DNA of 64,000 bases from Jeotgalicoccus marinus DSM 19772 (GCF_000425825.1 NZ_AUEE01000007.1:1-64000), one strand, 5' to 3'. Numbered from the stretch's first letter, positions 7,309-16,651 are shown. Numbers and translations: made by a program. The notes: a model not told the origin generated them from the sequence alone.

Positions 7309-8712
7309 ATGACAAATACACAAGAAAATAAAAAATATTTAACGACTCGTAATCGTACAATCCTGATGGCTGTACTGCTATCGGGTGCTTTTGCTGCGAT
7401 ACTGAATCAGACGCTACTCGCAACTGCCATTCCTCATATAATGGACGATTTGAATCTTGAGGCTGATGTTGCACAGTGGTTACAGTCAGTATTCATGCTA
7501 GTTAACGGTATTATGATACCCATAACAGCTTTCTTAATTAATAAGTTTTCAACCCGAACTTTATTTTTTACTGCCTTATCCTTATTTGGTTTGGGAACTT
7601 TAATCTGTGGAATTTCACCAAATTTCTCGATTCTACTAATTGGTAGAATACTACAGGCTGCTGGGGCGGGTATCGTCATGCCTTTAATGCAAACAATCCT
7701 ATTTTTAACTTACCCAAGAGAAGAACGTGGTAAGGCAATGGGAATGTTTGGTTTAGTCATCAGTTTCGCTCCGGCAATCGGTCCAACCTTATCAGGGTGG
7801 TTTGTTGAAATTTACCCATGGAGAGGCTTATTCTTAATGGTATTACCGATTGTTATTATTGATATAATCGTTGCCTACTTCATTTTAAGAAATGTGACAG
7901 AACAAACGGATCCTAAGTTAGATATGACTTCGATTATTGTATCAACATTAGGATTTGGTGGCTTACTTCTAGGATTCTCAGTTGCAGGTAATAGCGGATG
8001 GCTAAGTCCAATTGTAATTCTGCCGATTATTATTGGAGCAATTACTTTATTCTTATTTATTCGTAGACAAAATTACTTAGAAGAACCTGTATTAGAATTC
8101 AGTGTATTTAAGGATCATATTTTTACTCTGTCTACTGTAATCGGAATGATTGTTTTTATGTCAATGATTGGTGGGGCAGTTATACTGCCGATTTATATGC
8201 AAACCATGCTTGGATTCTCTGCTATGGAATCAGGTATGATGCTGTTACCAGGTGCCTTAATCATGGGGATTATGAGTCCGGTAACAGGGCGTTTATTTGA
8301 TAAGTACGGTGCCCGGTGGCTCGGAGTAATTGGGCTTGCTGTAGTGACAGTGACAACGCTTATGTTCTCTGTTCTAGATGACCAGACAACATTTTGGTAC
8401 TTAGCTATAGTCAATGCTTTTAGAATGCTCGGGGTTGCAATGGTGATGATGCCAGCAACGACAGCAGGTTTAAATCAATTGTCAGACCAACTCGTCCCGC
8501 ATGGTACAGCAATGAATAATACGATGCGTCAAGTTGCAGGAGCAGTCGGAACGGCTATATTGGTTTCAATCATGACAAATACACAAAATCCAGCAGAAGG
8601 CGTGTCAGGAATGATTCACGGTGTGAATATGTCATTCTTATTTGCAGCAATTCTATCTTTTATAGGCTTCATATTAGCCTTTAGACTAAAAAGTAATAGT
8701 AAAAGTGGTTAG
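7309..8712 (+). CDS. DHA2-family MFS multidrug efflux transporter
   Basis: A 467-aa multi-spanning membrane protein of the EmrB/QacA (14-TM) drug:H+ antiporter family. LNQTLLATAIPHI in the first helix is the family signature, followed by GRILQAAGAGIVMP and the second-repeat GRLFDKYGARW loop. The ATG at 7309 was chosen because AAGAAGG lies 6 nt upstream; an upstream in-frame extension overlaps the divergent marR promoter. Regulation by the adjacent MarR is inferred. The substrate is unknown. Confidence 0.88.
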   Translation: MTNTQENKKYLTTRNRTILMAVLLSGAFAAILNQTLLATAIPHIMDDLNLEADVAQWLQSVFMLVNGIMIPITAFLINKFSTRTLFFTALSLFGLGTLICGISPNFSILLIGRILQAAGAGIVMPLMQTILFLTYPREERGKAMGMFGLVISFAPAIGPTLSGWFVEIYPWRGLFLMVLPIVIIDIIVAYFILRNVTEQTDPKLDMTSIIVSTLGFGGLLLGFSVAGNSGWLSPIVILPIIIGAITLFLFIRRQNYLEEPVLEFSVFKDHIFTLSTVIGMIVFMSMIGGAVILPIYMQTMLGFSAMESGMMLLPGALIMGIMSPVTGRLFDKYGARWLGVIGLAVVTVTTLMFSVLDDQTTFWYLAIVNAFRMLGVAMVMMPATTAGLNQLSDQLVPHGTAMNNTMRQVAGAVGTAILVSIMTNTQNPAEGVSGMIHGVNMSFLFAAILSFIGFILAFRLKSNSKSG

Positions 8713-8736
8713 GAAAATTTCCTAACCACTTTTTTT
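8701..8736. terminator. Bidirectional terminator
   Basis: Near-perfect palindrome AAAAGTGGTTAGGAAA/TTTCCTAACCACTTTT, with T-rich tails on both strands. It lies between the convergent MFS and membrane-protein genes and includes the MFS stop codon. Confidence 0.9.
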
Positions 8737-9529
8737 ATGCCTTACTTTCTTTGCTTCTAAAATATTGGAAGAGAATAATCACGATGATACCAATGAACAT
8801 AAAGTATTTAACGATAAAATCCGACACTCCATTTAAAAAATCGAATGGGTATATGATTCTACCAAAACTATAAATAATTAATACTATAAAAATTATTCTT
8901 GTAGCCATTGTTTTTGATGTAATTAAAAAGTATAGTGACGCGACAAAAACCAAGACGAAAAATGAGAACAGTATGGATTCGAAAATTGATTCGTCATAGC
9001 TTGCAATTTTAAATGCATTTAAATATTCAGAGTTAACGAAGATTACTAATAGGTTTGTGATTATAAATAAGATTAGAAAGATCAAGGTCGAGAGCATTTG
9101 ATTATTCCCACGACTCGACGCCCGATGTTTAATGCCATGATTCATGAACGGAACCATAAGGAATATCATAATCAAACCTATTACTAAGGTAATCGATAGA
9201 GTGATGGTACCTGATATGACTGTGATGGCTGTATATAAAACAGTAAAATAAAAGAGCAGAACAGAAAAGTCCACCCAGTAATTGCCACGTGTTTTCGGGA
9301 GGGTTTTAGCTTCTATTTTTGCAAGATCAGTTGTTTTTTTTCCATAGTAATCGATGTAGTCTTGATTATGCTTACGCATTTCAGTTATTAAATTATAAAG
9401 TTTTTCATATTTAGCATCTTCTGTAACATGCAATTTGTCCAATTCATTATTTAAAGAATCAAATGCTGTCTGATCATCATCAGACAGCTTATTGTATATG
9501 TCAGAATAAAGTGTTTTGTAGTTAGTCAT
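8735..9529 (-). CDS. Membrane protein of unknown function
   Basis: A 264-aa protein that I do not assign to a named family. The N-terminal about 95 residues are hydrophilic and helical (DDDQTAFDSLNNEL), followed by about six hydrophobic helices (from FSVLLFYFTVLYTAIT to YFMFIGIIVIILFQYF). It ends in a charged RSKESKA tail. A short soluble helical domain in front of a TM bundle recalls DUF1129-type proteins. It is monocistronic, with an SD AAGGGGACA before the ATG. Confidence 0.7.
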   Translation of the reverse strand: MTNYKTLYSDIYNKLSDDDQTAFDSLNNELDKLHVTEDAKYEKLYNLITEMRKHNQDYIDYYGKKTTDLAKIEAKTLPKTRGNYWVDFSVLLFYFTVLYTAITVISGTITLSITLVIGLIMIFLMVPFMNHGIKHRASSRGNNQMLSTLIFLILFIITNLLVIFVNSEYLNAFKIASYDESIFESILFSFFVLVFVASLYFLITSKTMATRIIFIVLIIYSFGRIIYPFDFLNGVSDFIVKYFMFIGIIVIILFQYFRSKESKA

Positions 9530-9601
9530 AGTGTCCCCTTTAAGAAAATATATTAAATATAATTATAACAAATGTTTAAGGTTATGATGTATGGATATAG
9601 T

Positions 9602-9665
9602 TAGTTACGAAGTAAGTAAAAGATTATTAAATTATTTATGGTTTCTTACTTGCTTTTTGTAACTA
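9602..9665. repeat. Inverted repeat upstream of yceI
   Basis: Outer arms TAGTTAC/GTAACTA and inner arms AAGTAAG/CTTACTT form a long imperfect hairpin about 75 nt before the YceI start. There is no T run in the plus direction, so it is an operator or leader structure rather than a terminator. Confidence 0.4.
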
Positions 9666-9741
9666 AGTATATTATTATAATCATTGTAATAATTCGAATT
9701 TGAAACAATTAATTTAAATATACTTTGGAGGAGATTTAAAA

Positions 9742-10269
9742 ATGGCTAAATTTGTAGCAGATACTGCCCACTCAGAATTAGAGTTCACAGTAAAACACAT
9801 GATGGTAACAAAAGTAAGAGGTTCATTTGGAGAATGGTCTATCGATGTAGAAGTTGATGATATTGAAGATCTTTCAACTGCAGTAATTAAAGGTGAAGCA
9901 AATGTTGCAACAATCGACACTGGTGTTGAAGACCGTGACGCTCACTTACGTTCTGGAGACTTCTTTGAAACTGAAGAGTTCCCTAAAATGACTTTCGAAT
10001 CAACTAAAATTGAAGGTTCTGAATCACAATACCAAGTAACAGGTAACTTAACTATTAAAGACGTAACTAAAGAAATCACAGTACCACTAACTTACAACGG
10101 TCACGGCGTAAGTCCATTTGGTCCAACTGTTTACGGTTTTGAAACAAACTTCTCAATTAACCGTGAGGACTTCGGTTTAACTTGGAACCAAACTCTAGAA
10201 ACTGGTGGCGTACTTGTTTCTAAAGACGTTAAAATCAATGCTGAATTACAATTTAACCCTGCTGAGTAA
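9742..10269 (+). CDS. YceI family protein
   Basis: A 175-aa single-domain YceI lipocalin-like beta-barrel, a family that binds long polyisoprenoid or lipid ligands. Family blocks are DTAHSELEFTVKHMM at the start, GEANVATIDTG and RDAHLRSGDFFE, and the C-terminal FSINREDFGLTWN. No signal peptide is present, so it is cytoplasmic, as usual in Firmicutes. A strong SD GGAGGAG and codon bias rich in optimal codons suggest high expression. Confidence 0.9.
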   Translation: MAKFVADTAHSELEFTVKHMMVTKVRGSFGEWSIDVEVDDIEDLSTAVIKGEANVATIDTGVEDRDAHLRSGDFFETEEFPKMTFESTKIEGSESQYQVTGNLTIKDVTKEITVPLTYNGHGVSPFGPTVYGFETNFSINREDFGLTWNQTLETGGVLVSKDVKINAELQFNPAE

Positions 10270-10290
10270 GCAATACAAATGTTTATGCAG

Positions 10291-10326
10291 ACACTCCACA
10301 TTGAATAATGTGGGGTGTTTTTTTAT
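10291..10326 (+). terminator. Terminator after yceI
   Basis: 12-bp stem ACACTCCACATT/AATGTGGGGTGT, GAAT loop, T7 run. Confidence 0.92.
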
Positions 10327-10367
10327 GCTTAAATACAACGATAAGAATATTGGATTTGTCAAAGTTG

Positions 10368-10827
10368 ATGACAAAAATTTTGATTGTAGAAGATGATAAT
10401 GATATCAATAAGCTGTTAAGTGAGATAGTAAAAACAAGCTTGTTATCATTCAAAATCAGCTTATTCAGGAACAGAGGCTTTAATCTATTTAAAAGAAGAA
10501 CAGTGGGATTTAATTTGCCTGGACTTAATGTTACCAGGTTTATCTGGTGAGACACTTTTAGAAAAGATTAAATCTTTTGGCACAACACCTATTATCGTTA
10601 TTTCTGCTAAGGATGATCAAGGTGTAAAAATAGATGCACTTAGAAGTGGTGAGGATGATTCCATTGTTAAACCTTTTGACGTAGATGAAGTTGCTGCACG
10701 TATTGATTCTGTACTTAGAAAATCAAAAGGTGCTAATAAAATAGAGGTGTCAATTTTGAAGTACAAAGATATTGTAGTAGATCTCCAAGCTAAATACGTC
10801 AATCATAAGTTGAAGATTACTTGTTAA
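10368..10827 (+). pseudogene. Frameshifted, truncated OmpR-type response regulator
   Basis: The receiver starts MTKILIVEDDND at 10368 in one frame. It continues from about 10435 in the next frame as SAYSGTEALIYLKEEQWDLI with the phospho-acceptor Asp in CLDLMLPG and SIVKPFD near the end. Removing one A from the A5 run at 10430-10434 restores a continuous receiver domain. The winged-helix output domain is missing: the frame stops at 10827, after about 152 codons against about 225 for an intact protein, and no sensor kinase follows. It is a remnant of a two-component system. Confidence 0.85.
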
Positions 10828-10848
10828 TGGACAAAGTAATCTTTTAGT
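10813..10848 (+). terminator. Weak terminator fused to pseudogene end
   Basis: Stem AAGATTACTT/AAGTAATCTT followed by TTAGTTT. The 5' arm contains the last codons of the broken response regulator, consistent with a deletion that joined the receiver to the old operon's terminator. Confidence 0.6.
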
Positions 10849-10912
10849 TTATATAAGGTTCATAAGTGGTAAATATAAAAGTTTAATTTTAATTGTTAAG
10901 GAGATGCTCGAT

Positions 10913-12238
10913 TTGGCACATTATGATGCATTGATTATAGGTTTTGGTAAGGCTGGAAAAACTTTAGCTGGAGCTTTTTCTAGTAAGGATTGGAAAGTGG
11001 CATTAGTCGAAGAGGAGACAAATATGTATGGTGGAACATGTATCAATGTTGCTTGTATTCCAACTAAACTTTTAATGCATGATGCTCTAGAAGGTAAGGA
11101 ATACAGTGCTGCGATTGAACGTAAATTTAATACGATAGAGAAGTTAAATAAGAAAAATTACCACTCAGTTGCAGATTTAGACAACGCTAAAGTCATTGAC
11201 GGTAGAGCAAAATTTGTAAATGAGAAGGAAATAGAAGTCAGCAAAAAAGATGGCGGAACTGAATCAATCACTGCCAATAAAATCTTCATCAACACCGGTG
11301 CAACAAGTGTTATACCACCTTTAGAAGGTAATATGGATTCTGAAAAGATATACACAAGTACCAGTCTACTAAATGAGGAAAAGCTACCTGAAACTTTAAC
11401 CATTGTAGGTGGGGGGTATATCGGTCTAGAATTTGCAACGATGTACAACGCCTTTGGAGCCACTGTTAACATTATCGTACCTGACGATGGGATTCTAAAA
11501 AATGAAGATAAGGAAATTAAAGATGAAATCACTAGAGATATGAAAGAAAGTGGCATTAACTTTATCTTTGGCAAAAAGGCTGAGAAGGTGGCTGATAATG
11601 GTTCAGATATCACAGTATCATTATCAGGTGGTGAAGCAGTAACCTCGAACGCTGTCTTATTTGCCACAGGTCGTAAAGCGAATACAGAGGGCTTAGGGTT
11701 AGAAAATACTAAAATTGATACAGATGATAGAGGCGCTATTGTTGTTGATGAACATTTACAAACCTCTGTTGATAATATTTATGCAGTCGGCGATGTTAAA
11801 GGCGGTATGCAGTTCACTTATACTTCACTAGATGACTTCAGAGTAGTAAAAAGTCATCTCTTAGAAGATGGTTCTTATACCAGTGATGACAGAAAAAATA
11901 TCCAATATACTAAGTTTATTGACCCACCGTTCTCTAAAGTCGGCTATACTCTTGATGAAGCAAAAGAAGCGGGCTTCAATGCACAAGAGAAAAGCATGCT
12001 GATGAGTGGACACCCTAGATCACATATAAATAATGAATTAAGAGGTATATTTAAAGCGGTTGTAGATACTGAATCCGGAGAGATTTTAGGAGCGCATCTA
12101 TACGGTGTGAACTCAGAAGAATTAATCAACATGGTTAAGCTTGCTATGGATCATGATATACCATATGGTTACTTAAGAGATATGATGTACAATCATCCAG
12201 GAATGTCAGAAGCGTTTAATAATCTATTTAATATTTAA
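10913..12238 (+). CDS. RclA/MerA-like flavin disulfide reductase (hypothiocyanous acid reductase type)
   Basis: A class I pyridine nucleotide-disulfide oxidoreductase of 441 aa. It has an N-terminal FAD site (ALIIGFGKAGKTLA), a redox disulfide Cys43-Cys48 in GGTCINVACIPTK, an NAD(P)H site (VGGGYIGLEFA), ATGRKAN and a dimerisation domain with HPG near the end. The short CINVAC region and overall length resemble RclA and the staphylococcal hypothiocyanous acid reductase rather than lipoamide dehydrogenase; this subfamily call is inference. TTG at 10913 is preferred because AAGGAGA then lies 8 nt away, whereas the ATG at 10904 abuts the SD. Confidence 0.8.
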   Translation: MAHYDALIIGFGKAGKTLAGAFSSKDWKVALVEEETNMYGGTCINVACIPTKLLMHDALEGKEYSAAIERKFNTIEKLNKKNYHSVADLDNAKVIDGRAKFVNEKEIEVSKKDGGTESITANKIFINTGATSVIPPLEGNMDSEKIYTSTSLLNEEKLPETLTIVGGGYIGLEFATMYNAFGATVNIIVPDDGILKNEDKEIKDEITRDMKESGINFIFGKKAEKVADNGSDITVSLSGGEAVTSNAVLFATGRKANTEGLGLENTKIDTDDRGAIVVDEHLQTSVDNIYAVGDVKGGMQFTYTSLDDFRVVKSHLLEDGSYTSDDRKNIQYTKFIDPPFSKVGYTLDEAKEAGFNAQEKSMLMSGHPRSHINNELRGIFKAVVDTESGEILGAHLYGVNSEELINMVKLAMDHDIPYGYLRDMMYNHPGMSEAFNNLFNI

Positions 12239-12247
12239 GTAAAACAC

Positions 12248-12287
12248 AATAAGACTGTGTGGGTAATCCCACACAGTCTTATTTTTT
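12248..12287. terminator. Bidirectional terminator
   Basis: 16-bp stem AATAAGACTGTGTGGG with its complement, TAAT loop. It ends both the flavin reductase and maf transcripts. Confidence 0.92.
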
Positions 12288-12837
12288 AAATATATTTTGA
12301 AAGAAAACGATACACTTCACCTAATGGTAGGCCAACGATTGTATTGTAATCGCCCTGGATTGATTGAACAAATTGTACACCAAGTGCTTGTATACCGTAT
12401 GCACCAGCCTTATCTATATATTCGCCACTATCTAAGTATCTATTGATTTCATCGGAAGTTAATGTATAAAAAGTAACTTCAGTTTTTGAAATAATAATTT
12501 CTTCAAAGTCTCTTGACTTTAAGATTACAGCAGAGTACACTTCATGAGTGTTGCCAGATAATGTTTCAAGCATGTTCCGAGCGTCTTTACGATCTTGCGG
12601 CTTTTCAAAAATTTCATTTTGATAGCTGACGATTGTATCTGCAGTGATATTGATTGTTTGTTCATGAATGGGTAAAGCTGCTGCTTTTAGTTTAGCAGTT
12701 TCGATAACTTTAGTTGCTGGATCAGTTGTAGTAATTTGTTTCTCATCAACATCTGGATCGACCACATCGAATTGGAGATTAAGTTGATTGAGTAACGCTT
12801 GTCTTCTTGGGGATTTGGAACCGAGTACAAGTTTCAT
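12286..12837 (-). CDS. maf: Maf-type nucleoside triphosphate pyrophosphatase
   Basis: House-cleaning dTTP/UTP pyrophosphatase and septum-related protein, 183 aa. Family motifs are LGSKSPRRQALL at the N-terminus, ADTIV in the middle and DKAGAYGIQ near residue 143. SD CTGGAGG precedes the ATG. It is monocistronic here, whereas it sits beside radC/mreB in many Bacilli. Confidence 0.92.
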   Translation of the reverse strand: MKLVLGSKSPRRQALLNQLNLQFDVVDPDVDEKQITTTDPATKVIETAKLKAAALPIHEQTINITADTIVSYQNEIFEKPQDRKDARNMLETLSGNTHEVYSAVILKSRDFEEIIISKTEVTFYTLTSDEINRYLDSGEYIDKAGAYGIQALGVQFVQSIQGDYNTIVGLPLGEVYRFLSKYI

Positions 12838-12988
12838 GAGAAAACCTCCAGTTAATTCTTGATATCCGTTGCACTAAATTATACAGTAGGTATAATAAAT
12901 GCAAAATACATATAAAATCATTCTATTATGGATTTTAAATACATAGGTTCAAACCTAATTATATTGATGATTGAAGAGGGGAGCAATA

Positions 12989-13345
12989 ATGAAAGTTGAA
13001 TTGACGAAGTACAGAGTTAAAGAAGGTAAAAGTGAATTAGTTGATGAGTGGATTGACTACATGCACAACGACATGGACGATGTGCTTATGAATTTAGAAG
13101 GCGAAAAGATGTTTGTAGAAACAATATTTCGTGAAGCGTTTAACGATGTTGAGTACTTGTATTGGTACAGTGTTCAAGAAGAAGCTTCTGACATTCAAAT
13201 TTCTGAGTCAGACCTTGATAAGAAGCATATTGAGTACTGGGAACAATGTATTGATAAGACATTCAGGCCAGAGGATATGAAAGCTGAAATTGTAATGATT
13301 CCTGAGCGTATCAGAGAAGCAATGCATTATGATAAGAATAAGTAG
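12989..13345 (+). CDS. DUF6176-like protein
   Basis: A 118-aa cytoplasmic acidic protein (VELTKYRVKEGKSELVDEW). The pattern of an alpha/beta dimeric barrel with a helix containing DEWIDYMHND resembles DUF6176 proteins of Firmicutes. ATG at 12989 is chosen over the in-frame TTG at 12971 because GAGGGG lies just before it. Function unknown. Confidence 0.7.
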   Translation: MKVELTKYRVKEGKSELVDEWIDYMHNDMDDVLMNLEGEKMFVETIFREAFNDVEYLYWYSVQEEASDIQISESDLDKKHIEYWEQCIDKTFRPEDMKAEIVMIPERIREAMHYDKNK

Positions 13346-13428
13346 ATGAAGTCAGGGTAAAGTGCCCTGGCTTTATTTTCTATTGTTGATTAAAAATACG
13401 TTATAATAAACAGGATAGGGGTGATTCT

Positions 13429-14559
13429 ATGGATCGTCATGAATTTAAACAAAAGGTGATTGATTATGCTAAAACAATAGGAATCGATGACATTGGTTTT
13501 ACTACAGCAGAACCTTTTACTGAGTTCAAAGCGAAACTTATCGACTACTATAAAAATGGCTATGAATCCGGTTTTGAAACCGGCACAATCGAAGAACGTA
13601 CTGACCCGAAGCGAAGCTTAGAGAGTGCACAAAGTATTGTGTCGATTGCAGTGGGTTATCCGAATCGTCTAAGGAATGCACCCAAGTCTAAAAAAGGTGA
13701 ACGTAGAGGTATTTTTGCCCGTGCATCTTGGGGTATGGATTACCATACTTTACTAAGATCTCGGCTCGATAAGTTACAAGCCTTCATTCAAGAACTCGAT
13801 CCAACAGTTGAGTGTAAATCTATGGTGGACACTGGAGTATTGAGTGACAGAGAAGTCGCGAGAAGAAGCGGACTTGGTTTTATTGGAAAGAATGGTTTTG
13901 TAATTAATCCGAAACTTGGTACTTACTCGTATCTAGGTGAAATGATTGTATCTTATCCATTCCCTGCAGATGAAGAACTTCTAGATTCATGTGGGGATTG
14001 TAATATTTGTGTCGACCGTTGTCCGACAGGTGCACTCGTAGGAGATGGTCAACTTGATTCTAAAAAATGTATCTCTTTCTTAACGCAGACAAAAGGTTTC
14101 ATGCCGGTAGAATATAGAGGTGTCATTGGCAATAGGTTATATGGTTGTGATACGTGCCAACAAGTGTGTCCGAGAAACCGTGGTATTAACACTGAGCATC
14201 ATGAGGACATCGTCTTAGAACCGGAAATATTGAAACCAGAGCTCACTAGTTTATTAAAGATATCTAATAGAGATTTTAAAGAAACGTATGGGCATCTTGC
14301 TGGCGTTTGGAGAGGAAAAAAACCGATTCAACGAAATGCAATTCTAGCCCTTGCCCACTATAAGGAAACAGATGCAGTTGACTTGCTTAAAGATGTTGCA
14401 GAAAGCGATCCGAGACCAGTAATCAAGGGAACGGCATACTGGGCAATTGGACAAATTGAAGGTAATCAGGCATTAGATTATATTAATGAAAGATACAAAG
14501 AAGAAACTGACGAAGATGTAAAAAAAGAAATGCTCTTAGGTATCCAAGAAGCAGTTTAG
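13429..14559 (+). CDS. queG: Epoxyqueuosine reductase
   Basis: Cobalamin- and 4Fe-4S-dependent enzyme for the last step of queuosine synthesis at tRNA position 34. The 376-aa protein has two ferredoxin-type clusters (CGDCNICVDRCP and CDTCQQVCP), an upstream RREVARRSGLGFIGKNG-like active-site segment and C-terminal HEAT-like repeats (AILALAHYKETDAVDLL). It is followed at 15 nt by trmL, another wobble-base enzyme. Confidence 0.95.
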   Translation: MDRHEFKQKVIDYAKTIGIDDIGFTTAEPFTEFKAKLIDYYKNGYESGFETGTIEERTDPKRSLESAQSIVSIAVGYPNRLRNAPKSKKGERRGIFARASWGMDYHTLLRSRLDKLQAFIQELDPTVECKSMVDTGVLSDREVARRSGLGFIGKNGFVINPKLGTYSYLGEMIVSYPFPADEELLDSCGDCNICVDRCPTGALVGDGQLDSKKCISFLTQTKGFMPVEYRGVIGNRLYGCDTCQQVCPRNRGINTEHHEDIVLEPEILKPELTSLLKISNRDFKETYGHLAGVWRGKKPIQRNAILALAHYKETDAVDLLKDVAESDPRPVIKGTAYWAIGQIEGNQALDYINERYKEETDEDVKKEMLLGIQEAV

Positions 14560-14573
14560 GGAGAAGGAAAAAT

Positions 14574-15041
14574 ATGAATCACGTTGTGTTGTACCAACCA
14601 GAAATTCCACAAAATACAGGCAATATAGCAAGAACGTGTGTTGCAACAGGCACACCTCTACATTTAATCAAGCCGTACGGATTTAGTCTAGAAGATAAGT
14701 ACGTTAAACGTGCAGGGTTAGATTACTGGAAAGATCTAGAGCTATATGAGTATGATTCAATCGAAGAATTTTTTGAAAAAAATGAAGGCAAGTACTATAT
14801 GATTTCTAAGTTTGGTGAGCAAACATTTAGTGATATGGATTATTCTGATTTTGACAAATCGCATTATTTTATATTCGGCAAAGAAACGAAAGGTTTACCA
14901 GGTTGGTTAAAAGATGAATATAAAGATTCATTGATGAGAATACCGATGACGGACAAAGTACGTTCATTGAATCTCGCGAATACAGTCGGTATACTCGTTT
15001 ATGAAGCTCTAAGACAACAAAATTATCCAAACTTAAAGTAG
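14574..15041 (+). CDS. trmL: tRNA (cytidine/uridine-34 2'-O)-methyltransferase
   Basis: SPOUT-family methyltransferase of 155 aa that methylates the wobble base of tRNA-Leu isoacceptors. Motifs are the N-terminal QPEIPQNTGNIARTC, FGKETKGLP and the C-terminal trefoil-knot SLNLANTVGILVYE. It is cotranscribed with queG. Substrates tRNA-Leu(TAA) and (CAA) lie in this window. Confidence 0.95.
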   Translation: MNHVVLYQPEIPQNTGNIARTCVATGTPLHLIKPYGFSLEDKYVKRAGLDYWKDLELYEYDSIEEFFEKNEGKYYMISKFGEQTFSDMDYSDFDKSHYFIFGKETKGLPGWLKDEYKDSLMRIPMTDKVRSLNLANTVGILVYEALRQQNYPNLK

Positions 15042-15054
15042 GAGGTCGTCATCT

Positions 15055-15792
15055 ATGAATGAAGTCATTAATTTGATTAATAATCACCGTTCGTTAAGAA
15101 AATTTACAGATACCAAACTGACCGAAGATGAAATAAAAACCTTAGTTGGTGCAGCACAAAGCGCCAGCACTTCATCTTACGTTCAAGCTTATTCTATTGT
15201 TGGTGTAACGGATATTGAGAAGAAAAAAGCATTAAAAGATATTAGTACCCAAAGTTACGTCGAAGACAATGGTCATCTCTTTGTTTTTGTCGTTGATTTT
15301 TATCGTCATAAGGAGCTTGCTAAAAAAGCAAATAAAGAAATTTCTTACGATAAAACAGAAAATCTTATCGTAGGAGTGGTCGATGCATCTCTTGCGGCTC
15401 AAAATATGGCACTTGCTGCAGAAAGCATGGGCTTAGGGATTTGCTATATTGGTTCACTACGTAACGATGTAGAAAAGGTATCAGAGATTCTCGAGCTGCC
15501 TGAAGGGACTTTCCCACTGTTTGGCATGGTAACAGGACATCCTGAATCAGAAGGGTCACAAAAAGAGAGATTACCATTTGAAGCGGTATACCATGAAAAT
15601 ACTTATAATAAAATTGATGAAGTTGAAGACGATATTGAAGCGTATGATCAGCGTATTAGTGACTACTATCGAAGTCGTACTAACAATGAACGTGCGGATA
15701 AGTGGAGTGACCAAGTCCTAAATATGCTTAGTAAGAAACAAAGACTTGATGTGGATGCGTTCTTAAAAGAACAAGGATTTTTAGGTCAATAA
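15055..15792 (+). CDS. NADPH-dependent FMN nitroreductase (NfrA/NfsA type)
   Basis: A 245-aa flavin oxidoreductase of the nitroreductase superfamily. It shows the N-terminal NHRSLRKFTD and ASTSSYVQAYS FMN-binding segments, MGLGICYIGSLRND, and a C-terminal extension typical of NfrA. Such enzymes reduce nitro compounds, disulfides or FMN with NADPH. It is third in the queG-trmL operon (13-nt gap, SD AGGAGG). Confidence 0.88.
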   Translation: MNEVINLINNHRSLRKFTDTKLTEDEIKTLVGAAQSASTSSYVQAYSIVGVTDIEKKKALKDISTQSYVEDNGHLFVFVVDFYRHKELAKKANKEISYDKTENLIVGVVDASLAAQNMALAAESMGLGICYIGSLRNDVEKVSEILELPEGTFPLFGMVTGHPESEGSQKERLPFEAVYHENTYNKIDEVEDDIEAYDQRISDYYRSRTNNERADKWSDQVLNMLSKKQRLDVDAFLKEQGFLGQ

Positions 15793-15795
15793 GTC

Positions 15796-15831
15796 AAAAA
15801 GAGAGCTCAGGTCAATGAGCTCTCTTTTTTA
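15796..15831. terminator. Bidirectional terminator
   Basis: Stem AGAGAGCTCA/TGAGCTCTCT flanked by A and T runs, between convergent genes. Confidence 0.9.
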
Positions 15832-16527
15832 TATAAATGACTCTCTTTGTCCAGGGTGTTTATCGAGAATCACTTGGTCTTTTGGAATACCATTTTTAAG
15901 TAGGATTTCGATGTTTTGTTTTAGAAATTCATCACTACCGACAACGTAGAATATACCATCTTTATCAGCCATTAATTTGTTTGCTTCACTGTAGTAATCA
16001 TCACGATTATCAACAAAGTGTGATGTAATTTTTTCAACTTCTTCATTATTGAAAATATCCGTAAAGAGATAATGACCAGTAGAATCAACGTTTAAGGATT
16101 GAATGCTATTGACGTTGGATTGGTCTTGTAAAAATTTAAGTGCTAACGGCCGTAAGGTTGCTAAACCCGCACCAGCTGAAAGCATGTAGATTTTTTTATT
16201 CTCGCGTTTTAAAGGCACGTTTGTATGTGTTTTAAAAATAGCAGCTTTACCACCGATAGGCATTTCATTTAATTTACGTTTAAAAAGAGAGGGGTTTTCA
16301 TTAATACGTGTCGTAATACCAATATCTTTTTCATCGTTCGTTGTTGAAATGGACATATGTCTGATTAGACTTCGGTCTGGTTTCTCACCTGCATTAAAAC
16401 CTTCAAAAGCTAAATGAATATGTGCACCTTCATCCCAGTCGTAGTCGCTAGGGCACTCAAAAACAAAAGTTTTTACTGTAGGTGACTCGTCGATAACTTT
16501 CTTAAGTGACGTCCAATAAATTTGCAT
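15829..16527 (-). CDS. FAD/NAD(P)-binding oxidoreductase, ferredoxin-NADP reductase type
   Basis: A 232-aa flavoprotein of the ferredoxin reductase/flavohaemoglobin reductase superfamily. RHMSIST (FAD-binding RxxS) lies near residue 58, GAGLATLRPL gives the NAD(P) phosphate-binding loop, and a C-terminal IFYVVGSDEFLK segment follows. There is no globin or 2Fe-2S domain, so the electron partner is a separate protein that cannot be named. Confidence 0.75.
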   Translation of the reverse strand: MQIYWTSLKKVIDESPTVKTFVFECPSDYDWDEGAHIHLAFEGFNAGEKPDRSLIRHMSISTTNDEKDIGITTRINENPSLFKRKLNEMPIGGKAAIFKTHTNVPLKRENKKIYMLSAGAGLATLRPLALKFLQDQSNVNSIQSLNVDSTGHYLFTDIFNNEEVEKITSHFVDNRDDYYSEANKLMADKDGIFYVVGSDEFLKQNIEILLKNGIPKDQVILDKHPGQRESFI

Positions 16528-16612
16528 AAAATCTAACTCCTCATCATTATGTTAGCTTTATTATACATTTGATTGATAAGGATTCTCAATTAAAAGGGTT
16601 CAGAAAGTTAGA

Positions 16613-16651
16613 GTAAAAAGAAAAACAGCCAAGTTTGAACACTTGGCTGTT
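16613..16651 (-). terminator. Terminator of small membrane-peptide gene
   Basis: On the minus strand, 10-bp stem AACAGCCAAG/CTTGGCTGTT followed by TTTTCTTTTT. Confidence 0.85.
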
